A DNA stretch of 64,000 bases from positions 1,674,001 to 1,738,000 of the forward strand of contig NZ_CP063808.1 of the NCBI RefSeq assembly GCF_018128905.1, written 5' to 3'. This stretch comes from Streptomyces sp. A2-16. GTDB lineage: Bacteria; Actinomycetota; Actinomycetes; Streptomycetales; Streptomycetaceae. A program made the position numbers and the translations under genes. Shown in pieces: positions 17,401-25,558 of the stretch. How positions within the stretch are numbered: position 1 is the first letter of the stretch; each line of letters opens with the position of its first letter. The notes beneath the pieces are model-generated. The model searched no databases, was not told where the DNA came from, and saw nothing but the letters and a program-made list of their open reading frames with translations.

Positions 17401-18819
17401 CAGGTCGACTTCGAGGACCGCAAGGAGCAGGAGCGCACCGCCGACGGCGGCGGCACCGGCGTCGAGGGCGTCGTGATGAAGCCCAGCGGCGACTCCAAGG
17501 TCGACATCAACCCGCTGAGCGACTGCGTCGGCAGCCACTCCGGTAGCGACATCGGCTGCGAGATCGACCTGGAATTCCACATCTACGGCGAGATGGACTT
17601 CTACATCGAGTCCTGCCCGCTGCCCGGCGTGGACCGCGCCCACTGCGGCTCGTCGATCCAGCGCGACTACCTCACGAGCTCTCCTCTGGACGTCACGTTC
17701 AAGGAGGAGGACGTCCACGTCGACGGGCTCAAGCTGACCGCGTCCGTCCTCAAGGCGATCGCCACCGGCGCCGTCGCGGACATCGTCGGCTGCTACAAGC
17801 GCAAGATCAGCAGCTGCGCCTGGCTGTTCGGCAGCATCATCATCCCGGGCCTGCTGGTGAAGGCGGCCGAGGCGGCGTTCGCGGTCCGTACCGCGATGCG
17901 CGGCGGAGCCGGACTCGGGCGGGCCATCTGGGGCCTGCGCGGCTCGGGGCTCTCCGCGTCCGCGGCGGCCCGGCTGGAGAGCCTCGGCCGGCAGGCACTG
18001 AACTCCATGTGCTTCCCGGCGGGGACCAGGATCGCCACCGACCACGGGACCAGGCCGATCGAGGAGATCCGGGCCGGTGACCGGGTCTGGGCACAGGACC
18101 CGGAGACGGGCGAGCGCCGGCTGCGCACGGTCGCCGGGGTCATGCAGCGTACGGCCGACGCGCTGGTCTCCGTCGACATCGGCTCGGAGACCCTGCGAGC
18201 CACGACCGAGCACCCGTTCTGGGTGACGGGCAAGGGCTGGACGGGCGCCCAGGCGCTGCGTCCCGGTGACCGGCTGACCACCCTGGACGGCAAGGGAGCG
18301 CGGGTCGAGTCGGTCTCGACGAAGCGCGCACCGGTGCAGGTGTTCAACTTCGAGGTCGAGGGCGACCACACGTACTTCGTGGGCGCCTCCCGGGTACTGG
18401 TGCACAATGCCTGTCGGATCTGGCCCAACAACATGGCGATCACCCTCGAACAGGAACTCGCCGCCGCCGAGCGGCTGGGCATCCGGCCGGCCAAGCCGGG
18501 CTCCGCGAACTGGGACAAGTACATCGACATGGACGGCGAAAAGATCAAGTGGGCCGTGCTCCAGGACGGGCAGCTCGTCATCATGCCCAAGATGGTGGGC
18601 AGGGAGGAGCTCTCCCATCCCGTGCTGAGCGGCGGCGCCCCGGTGCAGGCCGCCGGTGAGGCCCAGCTCGCGGGCGGCGGCGGCCAGTACTTCGGGCTGG
18701 AGATCAACGCCCACAGCGGGCACTTCTTCAAGTCGGGCGATCCGTTCTGGGCCGCGGGCGGCGGGGCGGAGCAGCTCGGCAGGGAGATGTTCGAGGCGGC
18801 GGGGGTGATGTTCGGGTGA
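14425..18819 (+). CDS. Secreted polymorphic toxin with Ala-rich coiled coil, Hint domain and C-terminal toxin
   Basis: A 1464-residue exported protein. It has a signal peptide (residues 1-32), an alpha-helical N-terminal module (about 45-400), and a very long Ala/Glu/Lys-rich coiled coil (about 450-990) built from AAA-K/E-type heptads. A region with cysteines and a hydrophobic segment (about 1000-1190) follows. A pretoxin Hint domain runs from CFPAGTRI (Cys1196) through TTEHPFW to VLVHN (Asn1328). The last 135 residues form a separate domain with ELSHPVL, AAGEAQL and EINAHSGHFF. Hint domains release C-terminal toxins by self-cleavage in this class. The tail resembles my memory of polymorphic toxin type 43, but its activity is unknown. 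The ATG at 14425 is followed by a normal signal. The stop overlaps the immunity candidate. Confidence 0.85.
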   Translation: MRTNARRRGLLPRSRFLPLTAMAVAGAIAVTGGQLPDLTGQSERTASTVDPVPTAFDAKAAERVRQEQCLLSGVLRKGGSAMKETARAGLVGTEDQLHTAADPSYWNDTALSKAYDRDKATADAKSEELSGRPKAWETSLAVQTPPPPYTYTGFQWVEAKDDPFDKIGLTSWVAAQFWKDEGDFYTNPHPLASKESVDAATAVYNSRYGNDPDADYKDEQAWESLQFMHGMYADDARLFLQYGGFPTTVPDPDSMEFRIDVENLKARFASCAYTDPEDPHEVLGAEIATAHTEWEAELDGQKTQRDAIIRAEKQANADLSTASQALGEALAQSLIANRLTDWQAYWTGQKEADHPNDYPTTAEFTKVKKWITDAQGRAGGRLYVASRAALSAKTQADAVTQAQTQAYGIADAAGLPRGRGLLYGQQAAQVAKASAAATQAAAKAVETAFNATRASAADSKTLDSLANTQAHAAKAEFRRIAAQEAEAQAKAAAEGAAAQAEEAAKHASEAKAAENKAKAAEQTAKNAAADAKAKRQKAEAERDYAKSQADLAAAERNKAHEAEGRAQSQRQVAADRLSDAQAAGATASGKRDAAVAAESRARNARNGALAAEDRRDTLVAKAEAAEALLAAVDGTADAIEARQAATKARSAADDATAAATEARQAANEATAAATNAREAATRAQGAAKRAQAAADGAQRDVAITGAAVKKAHAAAADAIAASQAAKWNAIAAKAEAETAQKAAAKARGDAVVARSEAVLANADAVRTAGYAYATGQAAAAARDSAAQVVKPANDAIELGSPYAETDSSAGLAVLTGQAAKTAAQQQVAVANAKAAQAKKAAAEAKALAARANADAKAAAEAAANAAEWAAQASTSAAAAQASSDAAAASAKAAQRSEANTVAYDKQAVADAAAAQTAATAADGYATDADASADAAERDAASARSAADAAESDASTARSVADKAERDATEAEAAAANARNLAVEAAEAAIRTQQVDFEDRKEQERTADGGGTGVEGVVMKPSGDSKVDINPLSDCVGSHSGSDIGCEIDLEFHIYGEMDFYIESCPLPGVDRAHCGSSIQRDYLTSSPLDVTFKEEDVHVDGLKLTASVLKAIATGAVADIVGCYKRKISSCAWLFGSIIIPGLLVKAAEAAFAVRTAMRGGAGLGRAIWGLRGSGLSASAAARLESLGRQALNSMCFPAGTRIATDHGTRPIEEIRAGDRVWAQDPETGERRLRTVAGVMQRTADALVSVDIGSETLRATTEHPFWVTGKGWTGAQALRPGDRLTTLDGKGARVESVSTKRAPVQVFNFEVEGDHTYFVGASRVLVHNACRIWPNNMAITLEQELAAAERLGIRPAKPGSANWDKYIDMDGEKIKWAVLQDGQLVIMPKMVGREELSHPVLSGGAPVQAAGEAQLAGGGGQYFGLEINAHSGHFFKSGDPFWAAGGGAEQLGREMFEAAGVMFG

Positions 18820-19394
18820 CCGCATGCTTCGACGGCCTCGACCGGCTCGACCTCGACGGCCATGTGCGGCGCTGGTCGGCGCCGGGCGTCGCCGCGGCCG
18901 ACGGGGACGTGAGTCAGTGGATGGCCGCGGCTCAGCAGTTCGCCGCGCGGCTTCAGACCGATCCGGGCGGGCCGGCCGGGCTGACGGACGAGCAGTGGCG
19001 CGAGATCGGGCAGGCGTGGGCGGCGCTGCTGGCGGCTGCCGAGCGGTCGGTCGGGGAGCAGGGCAACGAGTGGCTGCTGCGGGACCTGAACCTGCGCTCC
19101 TGGCTGCTGTTCCGCCTCCGGCCGCGCGTGGGTGTCGCGCTGCTCGACCCCGAGGCCGTGCTGGAACGCGCGCTTGCCGCCATGCCCATGTCCATCGAGG
19201 AGGCCGTCCGGCTGGCCTCGTGGTGGCAGGAGGTGAAACCGGACGAGATCCCGAGGTTCCGTGAGCGGATCATGGCGCTCCGGATGATCCGGCGGTTGCT
19301 CGCCACGGTGCGGCCGCTGTTCGCGCTCCTCGCGGATCATCCCCGCTGGAGCGAGGTCGAGGAGTGGGCGCGGGTGGCCGAACGACTGCCGTAG
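18816..19394 (+). CDS. Candidate immunity protein for the polymorphic toxin
   Basis: A 192-residue protein with no signal peptide or membrane segment. It is mainly helical and rich in Trp, Arg and Glu. The GTG start lies inside the toxin stop (GTGA overlap), so translation is coupled. An intracellular protein of unknown family coupled directly to a toxin's C-terminal domain is the standard place for the cognate immunity gene. I could not assign it to a named immunity family, so the role rests on position. It ends in a convergent terminator facing pyk. Confidence 0.65.
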   Translation: MTACFDGLDRLDLDGHVRRWSAPGVAAADGDVSQWMAAAQQFAARLQTDPGGPAGLTDEQWREIGQAWAALLAAAERSVGEQGNEWLLRDLNLRSWLLFRLRPRVGVALLDPEAVLERALAAMPMSIEEAVRLASWWQEVKPDEIPRFRERIMALRMIRRLLATVRPLFALLADHPRWSEVEEWARVAERLP

Positions 19395-19413
19395 CCCCTG
19401 CCCGCGACAACAG

Positions 19414-19447
19414 CCGAGGGCGCCCCCGCCACAGGGAGCGCCCTCGG
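19414..19447. terminator. Bidirectional terminator between immunity gene and pyk
   Basis: CCGAGGGCGC (19414-19423) and GCGCCCTCGG (19438-19447) form a 10-bp stem with a 14-base loop. It lies between convergent genes, 20 bp after one stop codon and 17 bp after the other. Confidence 0.7.
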
Positions 19448-19463
19448 TGCCGTACCGGAAGAA

Positions 19464-20891
19464 CTACTGCTGAGCGCCGCCGATGTGGTGCACCCGGAGC
19501 ATGTTCGTCGTGCCCGGGACGCCGGGGGGCGAGCCGGCGGTGATGATGACGATCTCGCCCGGGTTGAAGCGGTTGATCTTGGCGATCTCCTGGTCGACCA
19601 TGTCGACCATCTCGTCCGTGGTGTTCACGAACGGCACCACGTGGGACTCCACGCCCCAGCTGAGCGCGAGCTGGTTGCGGGTGTTCTCGTCCGTGGTGAA
19701 GGCGATGATCGGCTGCTGCGCGCGGTAGCGCGACAGGCGGCGGGCAGTGTCGCCGGACTGGGTGAAGGCCACCAGGCCGCGGCCGCCGAGGAAGTCGGCG
19801 ATCTCGCAGGCCGCACGGGCCACCGAACCACCCTGCGTGCGGGGCTTCTTGCCGGGGACGAGCGGCTGCAGGCCCTTGGAGAGCAGCTCCTCCTCGGCCG
19901 CGCTGACGATCTTCGACATCGTCTTCACGGTCTCGATCGGGTACGCGCCCACGCTCGACTCGGCCGACAGCATGACCGCGTCCGCGCCGTCCAGGATCGC
20001 GTTGGCCACGTCGGAGGCCTCGGCGCGGGTCGGGCGGGAGTTGGTGATCATCGACTCCATCATCTGGGTCGCCACGATCACCGGCTTGGCGTTGCGGCGG
20101 CACAGCTCGATGAGGCGCTTCTGCACCATCGGGACCTTCTCGAGCGGGTACTCGACGGCCAGGTCGCCGCGGGCCACCATGACGGCGTCGAACGCCATCA
20201 CGACGTCCTCCATGTTGTCCACCGCCTGCGGCTTCTCCACCTTGGCGATGACGGGGACCCGGCGGCCCTCCTCGTCCATCACGCGGTGGACGTCGTCGAC
20301 GTCCTTGGCGTCCCGGACGAAGGACAGCGCGACCATGTCGCAGCCCATGCGCAGCGCGAAGCGGAGGTCCTCGACGTCCTTCTCGCTCAGCGCCGGGACG
20401 TTCACGGCCGCGCCGGGCAGGTTGATGCCCTTGTGGTCGGAGACGACACCGCCCTCGATGACGATCGTCTTGACCCGCGGGCCCTCGACGTCCAGGACCT
20501 TCAGCTCGACGTTGCCGTCGTTGATGAGGATCTGGTCGCCGCGGGAGACGTCACCGGGCAGGCCCTTGTAGGTCGTTCCGCAGATGGTCTTGTCACCGGG
20601 GACGTCGTCGACGGTGATGACGAACTCGTCACCGCGCTCCAGCTCCACCGGGCCCTCGGCGAAGGTCTCCAGACGGATCTTCGGGCCCTGGAGGTCGGCG
20701 AGGACACCGATGGCCCGGCCGGTCTCCTTGGCGGCGGCACGGACGCGGTCGTACCGCCCCTGGTGCTCGGCGTGGGTGCCGTGGCTGAAGTTGAAACGGG
20801 CCACGTTCATGCCGGCTTCGATCAGCGAGACCAGTTGCTCGTGGGAGTCGACCGCGGGGCCGAGAGTACAGACGATTTTCGAACGGCGCAT
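19464..20891 (-). CDS. pyk: Pyruvate kinase
   Basis: The last step of glycolysis, PEP plus ADP to pyruvate plus ATP. It is 475 residues, normal for bacterial type, with the full run of family motifs: MRRSKIVCTLGP at the start, GMNVARFNFSHG, IAKVEKPQAV (catalytic lysine region), MVARGDLAVE and TQMMESMI. The ATG start is the natural N-terminus. The gene follows ackA on the same strand after a 73-bp gap, so cotranscription with pta-ackA is possible. Streptomycetes usually have two pyruvate kinases; the position between secreted-protein genes and ackA matches pyk2 of S. coelicolor as I recall it. Confidence 0.95.
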   Translation of the reverse strand: MRRSKIVCTLGPAVDSHEQLVSLIEAGMNVARFNFSHGTHAEHQGRYDRVRAAAKETGRAIGVLADLQGPKIRLETFAEGPVELERGDEFVITVDDVPGDKTICGTTYKGLPGDVSRGDQILINDGNVELKVLDVEGPRVKTIVIEGGVVSDHKGINLPGAAVNVPALSEKDVEDLRFALRMGCDMVALSFVRDAKDVDDVHRVMDEEGRRVPVIAKVEKPQAVDNMEDVVMAFDAVMVARGDLAVEYPLEKVPMVQKRLIELCRRNAKPVIVATQMMESMITNSRPTRAEASDVANAILDGADAVMLSAESSVGAYPIETVKTMSKIVSAAEEELLSKGLQPLVPGKKPRTQGGSVARAACEIADFLGGRGLVAFTQSGDTARRLSRYRAQQPIIAFTTDENTRNQLALSWGVESHVVPFVNTTDEMVDMVDQEIAKINRFNPGEIVIITAGSPPGVPGTTNMLRVHHIGGAQQ

Positions 20892-20964
20892 GGGGCGATC
20901 CTATCGGTTTGTTTCGCCTCGGAATATTCCGTCTGGCGGAAGACGCAAATGAGGGGAGGGGCGC

Positions 20965-22167
20965 TCAGTTGTCTCCGACCAGTGCGTAAGTCTGGGTTGC
21001 GATTTCCAATTCCTCGTCCGTCGGGACCACCGCGATTGTTACTCGCGAGTTCGCCCGCGAGATCAGTCGCGGCTCGTCCGCGCGTACGGCGTTCAGCTCC
21101 GGGTCGAGGAGCAGTCCCAGCTCCTCCAGGCCCGCCACGGCGGCCTCCCGCACCGGTGCCGCGTTCTCACCGACCCCGGCCGTGAACGCGATCGCGTCCA
21201 CCCGGCCGAGCACCGCGTAATAGGCCCCGATGTACTTCTTCAACCGGTGAATGTAGATGTCGAAAGCGAGCTTCGCCTGTTCGTCACCCTCATCGATCCG
21301 GCGGCGGATCTCCCGCATGTCGTTGTCCCCGCACAAGCCGATCAACCCGCTCTTCTTGTTGAGAAGAGTGTCGATCTCGTCCGTGGACATTCCACCAACA
21401 CGCATCAAATGGAAGATGACGGCCGGGTCCATGTCACCGGAGCGCGTACCCATCACGAGCCCTTCCAAAGGCGTCAGCCCCATGGAGGTGTCGACGCACC
21501 GCCCGCCCCGCACGGCGGACGCGGACGCGCCGTTGCCGAGGTGCAGCACGATCACGTTCACCTCGTCCGGCGACCGGCCCAGCAGCTCCGCCGTCGCCCG
21601 GGACACGTACGCGTGCGAGGTGCCGTGGAAGCCGTAGCGCCGGATGCGGTGCGCGTCGGCGGTCTCCACGTCGATCGCGTAGCGCGCTGCCGACTCCGGC
21701 ATCGTGGTGTGGAAGGCGGTGTCGAAGACGGCCACCTGGGGCAGGTCCGGGCGCAGCGCCCGCGCGGTGCGGATACCGGTGAGGTTGGCCGGGTTGTGCA
21801 GCGGGGCGACCGGGATCAGCCGCTCGATCTCGGCGAGCACGGCCTCGTCGATCACCGTCGGCTCGGTGAAGGTCTTGCCGCCGTGCACCACGCGGTGGCC
21901 GATCGCGGCCAGCTCGGGGGAGTCGAGACCGAGCCCGTCCTTCGCCAGTTCCTCCGCGACGGCCTTCAGCGCGGCGTCGTGGTCGACGATCGGGCCGGTC
22001 CACTCACGGGAGGCGCCGCCCCCGGGCGTGTGCTTCAGCCGCGAGGACCGCTCACCGATGCGTTCGACGAGTCCCGTCGCCAGCCGGCCGCTGTCCCGCA
22101 TGTCGAGCAGCTGGTACTTCAACGACGAGGAGCCGGAGTTGAGGACGAGGACGCGGGTGGCGCTCAC
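20965..22167 (-). CDS. ackA: Acetate kinase
   Basis: Converts acetyl phosphate and ADP to acetate and ATP, the second half of the Pta-AckA overflow pathway. It is 400 residues with the conserved VLVLNSGSSSLKYQL start, HRVVHGG, FDTAFH, YGFHGTSH, HLGNGASASA and TRSGDMDP motifs. The GTG start at 22167 overlaps the pta stop by four bases (GTGA), indicating translational coupling. In-frame codons further upstream belong to pta's region and do not resemble the family. Confidence 0.96.
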   Translation of the reverse strand: MSATRVLVLNSGSSSLKYQLLDMRDSGRLATGLVERIGERSSRLKHTPGGGASREWTGPIVDHDAALKAVAEELAKDGLGLDSPELAAIGHRVVHGGKTFTEPTVIDEAVLAEIERLIPVAPLHNPANLTGIRTARALRPDLPQVAVFDTAFHTTMPESAARYAIDVETADAHRIRRYGFHGTSHAYVSRATAELLGRSPDEVNVIVLHLGNGASASAVRGGRCVDTSMGLTPLEGLVMGTRSGDMDPAVIFHLMRVGGMSTDEIDTLLNKKSGLIGLCGDNDMREIRRRIDEGDEQAKLAFDIYIHRLKKYIGAYYAVLGRVDAIAFTAGVGENAAPVREAAVAGLEELGLLLDPELNAVRADEPRLISRANSRVTIAVVPTDEELEIATQTYALVGDN

Positions 22168-24263
22168 TGGGCGGTTGCCTTCTCTGCAGCGGGGGTCGGG
22201 AGCTGGGCCTGGATCGCCGTGATGGCGACGGTGTTGACGATGTCGGAGACGAGTGCGCCCCGGGACAGGTCGTTGACGGGCTTGCGCAGGCCCTGCAGCA
22301 CCGGGCCGACGGCGATCGCGCCGGCCGACCGCTGCACGGCCTTGTAGGTGTTGTTGCCCGTGTTGAGGTCGGGGAAGATCAGCACCGTGGCCTGCCCGGC
22401 CACGTCGGACTCCGGCAGCTTGGTCTCCGCGACGGTCGGCTCGACGGCCGCGTCGTACTGGATCGGCCCCTCGATCTTGAGGTCGGGCCGCCGCTGCCGC
22501 ACCAGCTCGGTGGCCTCGCGCACCTTGTCGACGTCGGCGCCCGAGCCCGACGTACCGGTGGAGTACGACAGCATCGCGATCCGCGGCTCCACCCCGAACT
22601 GCTCGGCGGTCGCGGCCGACTGGATGGCGATGTCGGCGAGCTGCACGGCGTTCGGGTCCGGGTTGACCGCGCAGTCGCCGTACACCAGCACCTTGTCGGT
22701 GAGGCACATGAAGAAGACGCTGCTCACGATCGAGGCGTCCGGCCTGGTCTTGATGATCTCGAAGGCCGGCCGGATGGTCGCCGCCGTGGAGTGGACCGAG
22801 CCGGACACCATGCCGTCGGCGAGACCCTCCTGGACCATCAGGGTGCCGAAGTAGTTCACGTCGGAGACGACGTCGTAGGCGAGCTCGACCGTGACGCCCT
22901 TGTGGGCCCTGAGGGCCGCGTACTTCTCGGCGAAGGTGTCGCGCAGTGCGCTGGTCGCCGGGTCGATCAACTGGCAGTCGCCGAGGTCGATGCCGAGGTC
23001 GGCGGCCTTCTTGCGGATCTGGTCGACCGGGCCGAGCAGGGTGAGGTCGCAGACCCCGCGGCGCAGGAGCACCTCGGCGGCGTGCAGGACGCGCGGCTCG
23101 GTGCCCTCGGGCAGGACGACACGGCGCTTGTCGGAGCGGGCCGTCTCCAGGAGCTTGTGCTCGAACATCATCGGGGTGAGGCGGTCGTTGCTCGGCGCGG
23201 AGACCCGGTGGGCGAGTTCGGCGGTGTCGGCGTACCGCTCGAAGAGACCGAGCGCGGTCTCCGCCTTGCGCGGGGTGGCCGCGTTCAACTTGCCTTCCAG
23301 AGCGAAGAGTTCGGCGGCGGTGGGGAAGCTGTTGCCGGGCACCGAGAGGACCGGGGTGCCGGGGGCCAGGCGCGCGGCGAGAGTGAGGACGTCGTCGCCC
23401 GGCACCTCGTTGAGCGTGAGCAGCACCCCGGCTATCGGCGGGGTCCCGGCACTGTGCGCGGCGAGCGAGCCGACCACCAGGTCCGCGCGGTCGCCCGGGG
23501 TGACCACCAGGCAGCCAGGGGTCAGGGCCTTCAGGAGGTTCGGCAGCATCGCGCCGCCGAACACGAAGTCCAGCGCGTCCCGGGCGAGCCCCGAGTCGTC
23601 GCCGAGGATCACCCGTGCACCGAGAGCCTGCCCGATCTGGGCGACGGTGGGCGCGGCGAGAGCGGGCTCGTCCGGGACGACGTAGCAGGGCACGGGCAGC
23701 CGGCCCTGGAGCCGCTCGGCGATCTCGTCGCGGTCCTCCCGGGCCACCCGGTTGGTGACCATGGCCAGGACGTCGCAGCCCAGGCCGTCGTAGGCCCGGT
23801 AGGCGTTGCGGGTCTCGGCGAGCACCGACTCCGTGGGCTGCTTCCGGCCGCCCACGACCGGGATCACGGAGGCGCCGAACTCGTTGGCGAGGCGGGCGTT
23901 GAGGGAGAGCTCGTCCGGGAGCTGGGTGTCGGCGAAGTCGGTGCCGAGGACCAGGACGACGTCGAAGTCGCGGGCCACCAGGTGGAAGCGGTCGACCAAG
24001 GTGGAGACCAGCTCGTCGGTGCCCTGCTCGGCCTGGAGCGCGGAGGCCTCGTGGTAGTCGAGGCCGTAGACGGTGTTCGGGTCCTGGGAGAGCCGGTAGC
24101 GGGCGCGCAGCAGCTCGAAGAGCCGGTCGGGGCTGTGGTGCACCAGCGGCCGGAACACCCCGACCCGGTCGACCTGGCGGGTCAGCAGCTCCATGACCCC
24201 CAGCTCGACGACCTGGCGGCCGTCGCCGCGGTCGATCCCGGTCACGTACACGCTGCGGGTCAC
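22164..24263 (-). CDS. pta: Phosphate acetyltransferase (long form)
   Basis: Interconverts acetyl-CoA and acetyl phosphate. The roughly 699-residue protein is the long type: an N-terminal P-loop-like domain (about 1-190), a DRTGG domain (about 205-320), and the C-terminal catalytic PTA domain (from about 370, with LPEGTEPRVLHAAE, MVSGSVHSTAATIRPAF and SYSTGTSGSG). GTG at 24263 was chosen because GGAG lies 8 bases upstream and VTRSVYVTGIDRG matches the usual N-terminus. An ATG at 24281 and a longer start at 24317 are possible alternatives. It overlaps ackA and is divergent from pfkA across about 200 bp. Confidence 0.94.
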   Translation of the reverse strand: MTRSVYVTGIDRGDGRQVVELGVMELLTRQVDRVGVFRPLVHHSPDRLFELLRARYRLSQDPNTVYGLDYHEASALQAEQGTDELVSTLVDRFHLVARDFDVVLVLGTDFADTQLPDELSLNARLANEFGASVIPVVGGRKQPTESVLAETRNAYRAYDGLGCDVLAMVTNRVAREDRDEIAERLQGRLPVPCYVVPDEPALAAPTVAQIGQALGARVILGDDSGLARDALDFVFGGAMLPNLLKALTPGCLVVTPGDRADLVVGSLAAHSAGTPPIAGVLLTLNEVPGDDVLTLAARLAPGTPVLSVPGNSFPTAAELFALEGKLNAATPRKAETALGLFERYADTAELAHRVSAPSNDRLTPMMFEHKLLETARSDKRRVVLPEGTEPRVLHAAEVLLRRGVCDLTLLGPVDQIRKKAADLGIDLGDCQLIDPATSALRDTFAEKYAALRAHKGVTVELAYDVVSDVNYFGTLMVQEGLADGMVSGSVHSTAATIRPAFEIIKTRPDASIVSSVFFMCLTDKVLVYGDCAVNPDPNAVQLADIAIQSAATAEQFGVEPRIAMLSYSTGTSGSGADVDKVREATELVRQRRPDLKIEGPIQYDAAVEPTVAETKLPESDVAGQATVLIFPDLNTGNNTYKAVQRSAGAIAVGPVLQGLRKPVNDLSRGALVSDIVNTVAITAIQAQLPTPAAEKATAQ

Positions 24264-24460
24264 GCGTGATCTCCGTTCCATCGCCTTCGAAAAGTCGCTG
24301 TCATGAAAATCGCCCACCGAGGTGAGCGGAAACCCTCTTGACAGTACCCCGGTCGGTGGATAAGGCGCCCGTCAGCACGGGATGCGACGGGGCCGTGCGG
24401 GACGTGAAAGAATCGGAATCCGGCTCCCCGGTATCAACAGCGAGCAGGAGACACAGCACG

Positions 24461-25486
24461 ATGCGCATCGGAGTTCTCACCGCAGGCGGCGACTGCCCGG
24501 GTCTGAACGCAGTGATCCGGTCGGTCGTGCACCGAGCGGTCGACCACTACGGCGACGAGGTCATCGGTTTCGAGGACGGCTACTCCGGCCTCCTGGACGG
24601 CCGCTACCGCGCCCTCGACCTGGACAGCGTCAGCGGCATCCTGGCCCGCGGCGGCACCATCCTCGGCTCCTCCCGCCTCGAGCGCGACCGGCTGCGCGAG
24701 GCGTGCGAGAGCGCCTCCGACATGATCCACCAGTTCGGCATCGACGCGCTGATCCCCATCGGCGGCGAGGGCACCCTCACGGCCGCCCGCATGCTGTTTG
24801 ACGCCGGTCTCCCGGTCGTCGGCGTCCCCAAGACGATCGACAACGACATCTCCTCCACCGACCGCACCTTCGGCTTCGACACCGCGGTCGGCGTCGCCAC
24901 CGAGGCCATGGACCGCCTCAAGACCACCGCCGAGTCCCACCAGCGGGTGATGGTCGTCGAGGTCATGGGCCGGCACGCGGGCTGGATCGCCCTGGAGTCC
25001 GGCATGGCCGCCGGCGCCCACGGCATCTGCCTGCCCGAGCGCCCCTTCGACCCGGCCGACCTGGTCAAGATGGTCGAGGAGCGCTTCGCCCGCGGCAAGA
25101 AGTTCGCGGTCGTCTGCGTCGCCGAGGGCGCCCACCCCGCCGAGGGCACCATGGACTACGGCACGGGTGAGATCGACAAGTTCGGCCACGAGCGCTTCCA
25201 GGGCATCGGCACGGCACTCGCGTACGAGCTGGAGCGCCGGCTCGGCAAGGAGGCCAAGCCGGTCATCCTCGGCCACGTCCAGCGCGGCGGCGTACCCACC
25301 GCCTACGACCGGGTCCTCGCCACCCGCTTCGGCTGGTACGCGGTGGAGGCCGCGCACCGGGGCGAGTTCGGCAGGATGACCGCGCTCAAGGGCACCGACA
25401 TCGTCATGGTTCCGCTCGCCGAGGCGGTCACCGAGCTGAAGACGGTCCCGAAGGACCGGATGGACGAGGCGGAGTCGGTCTTCTAG
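24461..25486 (+). CDS. pfkA: 6-phosphofructokinase, ATP-dependent actinobacterial type
   Basis: Phosphorylates fructose 6-phosphate in glycolysis. It is 341 residues, beginning MRIGVLTAGGDCPGLNA. GGEGT keeps the glycine (equivalent to E. coli Gly104) that goes with ATP use, while PKTIDND has the lysine at the position of E. coli Gly124. This mix is typical of the actinobacterial group III enzymes, which are known to use ATP. VMGRHAGWIA and LGHVQRGG are also present. The ATG at 24461 has GGAG about 9 bases upstream. It is divergent from pta-ackA. Streptomycetes have several paralogues; the position suggests the pfkA2 type (from memory). Confidence 0.94.
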   Translation: MRIGVLTAGGDCPGLNAVIRSVVHRAVDHYGDEVIGFEDGYSGLLDGRYRALDLDSVSGILARGGTILGSSRLERDRLREACESASDMIHQFGIDALIPIGGEGTLTAARMLFDAGLPVVGVPKTIDNDISSTDRTFGFDTAVGVATEAMDRLKTTAESHQRVMVVEVMGRHAGWIALESGMAAGAHGICLPERPFDPADLVKMVEERFARGKKFAVVCVAEGAHPAEGTMDYGTGEIDKFGHERFQGIGTALAYELERRLGKEAKPVILGHVQRGGVPTAYDRVLATRFGWYAVEAAHRGEFGRMTALKGTDIVMVPLAEAVTELKTVPKDRMDEAESVF

Positions 25487-25558
25487 GCGTACGTTCTGGC
25501 ATTCGTCCGGGCACTCGGCCTGGCGCCCGGCCGGGCATTCGTCCGGGCGGGCGCTGTC

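Noticed and set aside
14299..18825. A 1508-codon open frame antisense to the toxin gene
   Set aside because: It has the same length as its sense partner because the repetitive Ala codons are stop-free on both strands. The composition is Gly/Leu/Arg-rich with no motif.
25499..25548. Direct repeat GCATTCGTCCGGGC after pfkA (25499-25512 and 25535-25548)
   Set aside because: Two short copies in a C-rich spacer with no symmetry or gene nearby that would suggest a function.
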